The notes under the pieces were generated by a model. The model searched no databases, was not told the origin of the DNA, and was given only the letters and a program-made list of their open reading frames with translations. From positions 1 through 34,909 of the forward strand of contig JBJEOB010000146.1 of assembly GCA_051880495.1 (NCBI GenBank): a DNA stretch of 34,909 nucleotides. The letters run 5' to 3'. The position numbers and the translations under genes were made by a program. Numbering within the stretch: position 1 is the first letter of the stretch; every line of letters begins with the position of its first letter. Below, one piece after another: positions 31,874 to 34,909 of the stretch. This DNA is from MGBC120314 sp051880495 (lineage in GTDB: Bacteria; Bacillota; Clostridia; Lachnospirales; Lachnospiraceae).

Positions 31874-31902
31874 TTGAAAAATTTTACAATACCATATATA
31901 CT
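31874..31902 (+). promoter_or_regulatory. Promoter of small plus-strand gene
   Basis: TTGAAA (31874-31879), a 17-nt spacer and TATACT (31897-31902) precede the gene at 31960. A short palindrome (CATATA-TAC-TATATG, 31893-31907) covers the -10 and could be an operator. Confidence 0.6.
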
Positions 31903-31959
31903 ATATGTAGTATTTTATCTTAATAATATTAACTAATTATGGATTGTGGAGTATACGCT

Positions 31960-32301
31960 ATGAAATTAGAAGCAATTCTTCCTGAGATTTATACTTTTAT
32001 AGATTTTGCAAAGCACGAATATTACAAGGCACAGCGGCGTGGTGAGCATATTTACACATCACATCTTGGCGGCGGTATTCCGGATAATCATCCGATGCCA
32101 TACAATGTGTATATACCTGTAAGAGATTATTTAAAGAAAAATCCTGAAGAAATCGATAATATTATCGATTATCTCTATGATGAATTTAATAAAAAGGAAT
32201 ATTCTTTCAAGAATGTCAGCGTTTCAGAAAGCACATATACTGAACGCAAAGGTCTTTTCAAAAAAGAATATCCCCAGATTGATGTTACTTTGGAATGGTA
32301 A
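31960..32301 (+). CDS. Hypothetical cytosolic protein, 113 aa
   Basis: A protein of 113 residues with no signal sequence or membrane helix. It has a helical N-terminal half (KLEAILPEIYTFIDFAKHEYYKAQRRGEHIYTSHLGG), a NIIDYLYDEFNKKEYSF segment, and a C-terminal beta part ending QIDVTLEW. No family is recognised. The start at 31960 has GTGGAG eight nucleotides upstream; the in-frame ATG at 31939 does not have one. It is single, on the opposite strand to all neighbours, has its own promoter, and its stop codon lies in the left arm of a terminator. Confidence 0.7.
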   Translation: MKLEAILPEIYTFIDFAKHEYYKAQRRGEHIYTSHLGGGIPDNHPMPYNVYIPVRDYLKKNPEEIDNIIDYLYDEFNKKEYSFKNVSVSESTYTERKGLFKKEYPQIDVTLEW

Positions 32302-32325
32302 TTACTTACCATTCCTTTATTTTTG
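32292..32325 (+). terminator. Terminator overlapping two stop codons
   Basis: GGAATGGTAA (32292-32301) and TTACCATTCC (32306-32315) form a 10-bp perfect stem with a TTAC loop, then TTTATTTTTG. The stop TAA of the plus-strand gene is the end of the left arm, and the stop of the convergent L,D-transpeptidase gene begins at 32319 within the T-tract. It works for the plus strand only. Confidence 0.85.
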
Positions 32326-33390
32326 ATTTGAATCAACAACCGTAATGGTAACCGTCTTAGAATCTGTACTTCCAATCAGGTCTTCCACTTTATAGGTCAG
32401 ACTGTAGACTCCCGGAATTCCGAGGTCATAGCTTCCGACAAGCTTTACTCTGTCTGTTATAACATTTCCGCATGTATCAACCGCAACAATTCCCTCCATC
32501 GGGTCAAACGCATCACCAATGTTCACTGTGCGGTCAACAGCACCCTCTATCACGGCACTGTACTGTCTCCATGGGTTATTTTCATCAGGGTCCGTCGGGT
32601 CCCAGCCTGCGAACTGGCTGTTTACAGGAATCTTAATCATCTCCGGTTTGCCAAGAGGTCCAGGATTGGTTTCATCATCATAAACAACTACATCAGTTCC
32701 CTTAGGGCAGTTTTCATAAATCCACAAAGAGTCTCTTACACACAGGCGCACACATCCAAGTGATGCCGGGCTTCCAAGCATATTGAACTGGTCTGTTTCC
32801 AGCTGGTCCTTCTTATTGGTATAATATGGAACAGAGTGAAACAGTATTCCACCGCTCATAAAACGAACGGCAAACTGTCCGTATGTTCCGTCAACCATAG
32901 GATGGAATGTATATTTATCAGTAATAGAACCATTTCCAAGCGGTGTATCACCTACATTTTTTCCCGATGAACAGACAAATGCCTTAACAGGAATACTGTA
33001 ATATCCATTTGCATCTTTACCATAAACTGTTACACAGTTTAAAGCACGGTTTACCTTAATAAGATAAGGATTTTTATCATCCGCTGCAGGAACGTACTCA
33101 GCCGCAGCCTTAGTAAGCTCGTCCGGCTCTTCCTCCTTAAACTCATATAACATACTTACATATTCAGGAGCTTTGGTGGCACTCTGGGAAGTACCCTCAC
33201 TGCTACCGTTACTTTCTGTCTGTGTATTTTCATTATTCTTTAAAAGGTTAGAAATTTTAAGGTTCTCGTTAAATAATGTTGCTATAAAATAACCAAGACA
33301 TAATACCAAAATAACAACCAATGCCTTAATGCAGTTAACAAGACCCCTGTGCTGTCTTAACCATCTCTTTTGTTTCCTAGATAACGCCAT
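32317..33390 (-). CDS. L,D-transpeptidase with C-terminal Ig-like domain
   Basis: A protein of 357 residues. A basic N-terminus and one helix (about 22-42) anchor it in the membrane; a Ser/Thr/Asn-rich linker follows; then a YkuD catalytic domain (about 105-250, with LIKVNRALNCVTVY, GILFHSVPYY and SLGCVRLC, where His and Cys are catalytic) and an Ig-like domain (about 270-353, ending VTITVVD). It forms 3-3 cross-links or attaches proteins in the peptidoglycan outside the cell. The start at 33390 has GCAGGTGG upstream. It is monocistronic, with a candidate promoter TTGTAA-17-TAGAAT at 33422-33450. Confidence 0.92.
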   Translation of the reverse strand: MALSRKQKRWLRQHRGLVNCIKALVVILVLCLGYFIATLFNENLKISNLLKNNENTQTESNGSSEGTSQSATKAPEYVSMLYEFKEEEPDELTKAAAEYVPAADDKNPYLIKVNRALNCVTVYGKDANGYYSIPVKAFVCSSGKNVGDTPLGNGSITDKYTFHPMVDGTYGQFAVRFMSGGILFHSVPYYTNKKDQLETDQFNMLGSPASLGCVRLCVRDSLWIYENCPKGTDVVVYDDETNPGPLGKPEMIKIPVNSQFAGWDPTDPDENNPWRQYSAVIEGAVDRTVNIGDAFDPMEGIVAVDTCGNVITDRVKLVGSYDLGIPGVYSLTYKVEDLIGSTDSKTVTITVVDSNQK

Positions 33391-33421
33391 ATTTCCACCT
33401 GCTTCTTTATATTATAATAAC

Positions 33422-33450
33422 ATTCTACCTTATATGTTCCATACTTACAA
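33422..33450 (-). promoter_or_regulatory. Candidate promoter of L,D-transpeptidase gene
   Basis: On the minus strand TTGTAA (33445-33450), a 17-nt spacer and TAGAAT (33422-33427) are the best candidates in the 76-bp gap between the AEC transporter gene and this gene. Confidence 0.5.
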
Positions 33451-33466
33451 TAGCTACCATATTTTT

Positions 33467-34393
33467 CTAAAACAATATTGCCACAATAAACGGAACAGAA
33501 AAAGTTGCTAACACCGTTGAAACAAATATATTTCTAACAATAACACTCGTGTCAATTCCTGATTCATTACCGAGCATCAAAACTAATGAAGCTACCGGCA
33601 TTCCGTTTGTAATGGTCAGTATGGTAGTGTAAAAATCACCGACATTTAACATTCTGCACACATAAAAGGTAATAACCGGAATAACTAAAAGTCTGACCGC
33701 AGTAAACAAATAACTTCTCCAGTCTGAAATGCTCTCCTTTAACGGGAACATGGCAAGTGATGCACCTAATACAAGCATTGAAAGCGGCGACGTAACATTA
33801 CCTACCATATATACAGTGTCATAAATGACTCCATTTGTTCTAAAGCCGGAAACAAAAACAATAATTGAGAAAATCGATAATATAAATCCCGGATTTAATA
33901 ATTTTTTGAAATTGAAGCCGCCCTTGGCATTTTTCTCATTACATTTTTCAATATTTACAATTCCATAAGAAAATATAAATATATTAAATGCAAAGTGTAT
34001 CATTGCAGTATAAAAAATAGCCTCTGTTCCCAAAATTGACTGAATAACGGGATATCCCATAAACGCATTATTTGAAAATATGAGCATTATTTCATATAAA
34101 GGCCTGTCCTTCTTCGGGAAACGCAGTACAAATGTTATTATCTTTGCAAAAATAATAAATACAGTGTACATTACAAATCCAAGCATTATTACCTTTAATA
34201 TTCCAAGCCTGTTATCGGCAGACGAAGATAACACTGAAGATAATACAAGAAACGGACATGTAACCTTGGTAATCAATCCTGATAACTTTGTATTTGTATG
34301 CTTATCTATTATTCCTGTTTTTGCAAGAAGAAATCCAAGTGCCATTATGGTAAATAATTTTACCATTACTCCTGTTATAACCTGTATATCCAT
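33467..34393 (-). CDS. AEC-family (auxin efflux carrier) transporter
   Basis: A protein of 308 residues with about ten helices. Family features include the N-terminal KLFTIMALGFLLAKTG segment, FSNNAFMGYPVIQSILG in the middle (a known NxxxxGxP pattern), MLVLGASLAMFP, and LTITNGMPVASLVLMLG near the end. These carriers move organic anions such as malate or malonate, or auxin in plants; the substrate here is not known. The start at 34393 (MDIQVITG) follows GGAGGAAAG; an extended frame reaching 34513 would read into a tRNA gene and is rejected. Just downstream of a tRNA array terminator. Confidence 0.92.
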   Translation of the reverse strand: MDIQVITGVMVKLFTIMALGFLLAKTGIIDKHTNTKLSGLITKVTCPFLVLSSVLSSSADNRLGILKVIMLGFVMYTVFIIFAKIITFVLRFPKKDRPLYEIMLIFSNNAFMGYPVIQSILGTEAIFYTAMIHFAFNIFIFSYGIVNIEKCNEKNAKGGFNFKKLLNPGFILSIFSIIVFVSGFRTNGVIYDTVYMVGNVTSPLSMLVLGASLAMFPLKESISDWRSYLFTAVRLLVIPVITFYVCRMLNVGDFYTTILTITNGMPVASLVLMLGNESGIDTSVIVRNIFVSTVLATFSVPFIVAILF

Positions 34394-34403
34394 TCTTTCC
34401 TCC

Positions 34404-34438
34404 AATAAAAAACCGAAAGCATTAAATAATACCTTCGG
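34404..34438 (-). terminator. Terminator of tRNA array
   Basis: On the minus strand CCGAAGG and CTTTCGG form a 7-bp stem with one G-T pair and a 12-nt loop, followed by TTTTTTATT. It lies 18 bp after the end of tRNA-Phe and before the AEC transporter start. Confidence 0.75.
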
Positions 34439-34455
34439 AAAATGATTTAATAAAA

Positions 34456-34528
34456 TGCCCAGAACCGGAATCGAACCAGTGACACGGGGATTTTCAGTCC
34501 CCTGCTCTACCAACTGAGCTATCTGGGC
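34456..34528 (-). tRNA. tRNA-Phe (GAA)
   Basis: A 73-nt cloverleaf: acceptor GCCCAGA/TCTGGGC, D-arm GCTCAGTTGGTAGAGC, anticodon stem GGGGA/TCCCC with loop CTGAAAA (anticodon GAA), T-arm TTCGATT. CCA is not encoded. Last tRNA of the array. Confidence 0.97.
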
Positions 34529-34547
34529 ATATAAATAAATATAAAAT

Positions 34548-34624
<77 letters not shown>

Positions 34625-34649
34625 TCATTAAAAAGGCTTGCGCCTTGAA

Positions 34650-34731
34650 TGGATGGAGGTGGATTCGAACCACCGAAGCGTGTCGCAACAGATTTACAGT
34701 CTGCCCCCTTTGGCCACTCGGGAATCCATCC
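34650..34731 (-). tRNA. tRNA-Tyr (GTA)
   Basis: An 82-nt tRNA with a long variable arm (about TGCGACACGCTTC), acceptor GGATGGA/TCCATCC and anticodon loop CTGTAAA (anticodon GTA). Class II structure fits tyrosine. CCA not encoded. Confidence 0.96.
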
Positions 34732-34780
34732 ATAAACATATTATATGAATATATTATTTAATACATTCATAAAACATGAG

Positions 34781-34853
34781 AGCCGACAATCGGACTTGAA
34801 CCGATAACCTGCTGATTACAAATCAGCTGCTCTGCCAATTGAGCCATGTCGGC
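34781..34853 (-). tRNA. tRNA-Thr (TGT)
   Basis: A 73-nt cloverleaf: acceptor GCCGACA/TGTCGGC-type stem with one mismatch, anticodon stem CTGAT/ATCAG with anticodon TGT, T-loop TTCAAGT. CCA not encoded. Confidence 0.95.
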
Positions 34854-34857
34854 AAAG

Positions 34858-34909
34858 TGGGACCTACAGGGCTCGAACCTGTGACCCTCTGCTTGTAAGG
34901 CAGATGCTC
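34858..34909 (-). tRNA. tRNA-Val (TAC), partial at window edge
   Basis: The 3' 52 nt are visible: anticodon stem CTGCC/AGCAG-type with anticodon TAC, T-arm ACAGG-TTCGAGC-CCTGT, acceptor AGGTCCC and discriminator A. The 5' part lies beyond the window. Confidence 0.92.

Overview
The window looks like the chromosome of a motile, low-GC Gram-positive anaerobe, most likely a Lachnospiraceae (Roseburia/Lachnospira/Butyrivibrio-like). Pointers are the flagellin next to a very large Lachnospiraceae-type flagellar-locus protein, the yaaO-gmk-yaaR-holB-ricT-trmN6-rsmI gene order, GlgB, a preQ1-controlled QueT transporter, and Shine-Dalgarno-rich intergenic regions. Nearly all genes are on the minus strand. 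No database search was possible; assignments rest on motifs, gene order and recalled family knowledge.

Region 1 (1-11.7 kb, minus strand, visibly more AT-rich than the rest) is an accessory island. Read in the direction of transcription it holds: a LytTR response regulator and an AgrC-like histidine kinase; AgrB and a tiny AgrD-like pro-peptide that lacks cysteine; a 170-aa secreted protein and a TraX-like membrane protein; a 142-aa secreted protein; two FtsX-like permease subunits and an ABC ATPase; and then a run of small membrane-anchored or lipoprotein surface proteins, several of them tandem paralogues. A tandem direct repeat resembling a LytTR operator sits upstream of agrB. Two near-identical promoters with a shared element near +1 precede the regulator operon and the surface-protein operon. 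A palindrome sits inside the promoter of the 142-aa secreted protein. The simplest reading is a peptide quorum-sensing circuit driving a lactococcin-972-like or otherwise uncharacterised secreted-protein/ABC/immunity cassette. This is the best candidate for an undescribed system in the window.

Region 2 (11.8-16.9 kb) is flagellar: fliS, flagellin and a 990-aa flagellar-locus protein. Flagellin and the large protein both have sigma-28-like promoters with the same spacing. The flagellin leader carries a textbook CsrA-type ACAAGGATGT hairpin.

Region 3 (17-21.4 kb) has glgB and, divergent from it, an acyltransferase-3 membrane protein and a MraY/WecA-type phosphosugar transferase. These are followed by a 235-bp inverted-repeat element.

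Region 4 (21.4-31.6 kb) is a long minus-strand housekeeping block: yaaO-like decarboxylase, guanylate-kinase-like protein (in the slot tmk occupies in Bacillus), yaaR, holB, ricT, trmN6, rsmI, nfo, a PH-domain protein, a zinc-ribbon membrane protein, a TPM-domain protein, and finally queT with its own promoter and a preQ1-I riboswitch.

Region 5 (31.6-34.9 kb) has a 151-bp perfect-ended hairpin element, a small plus-strand hypothetical gene, an L,D-transpeptidase, an AEC transporter, and a minus-strand tRNA array (Val-Thr-Tyr-fMet-Phe) that ends in a rho-independent terminator.
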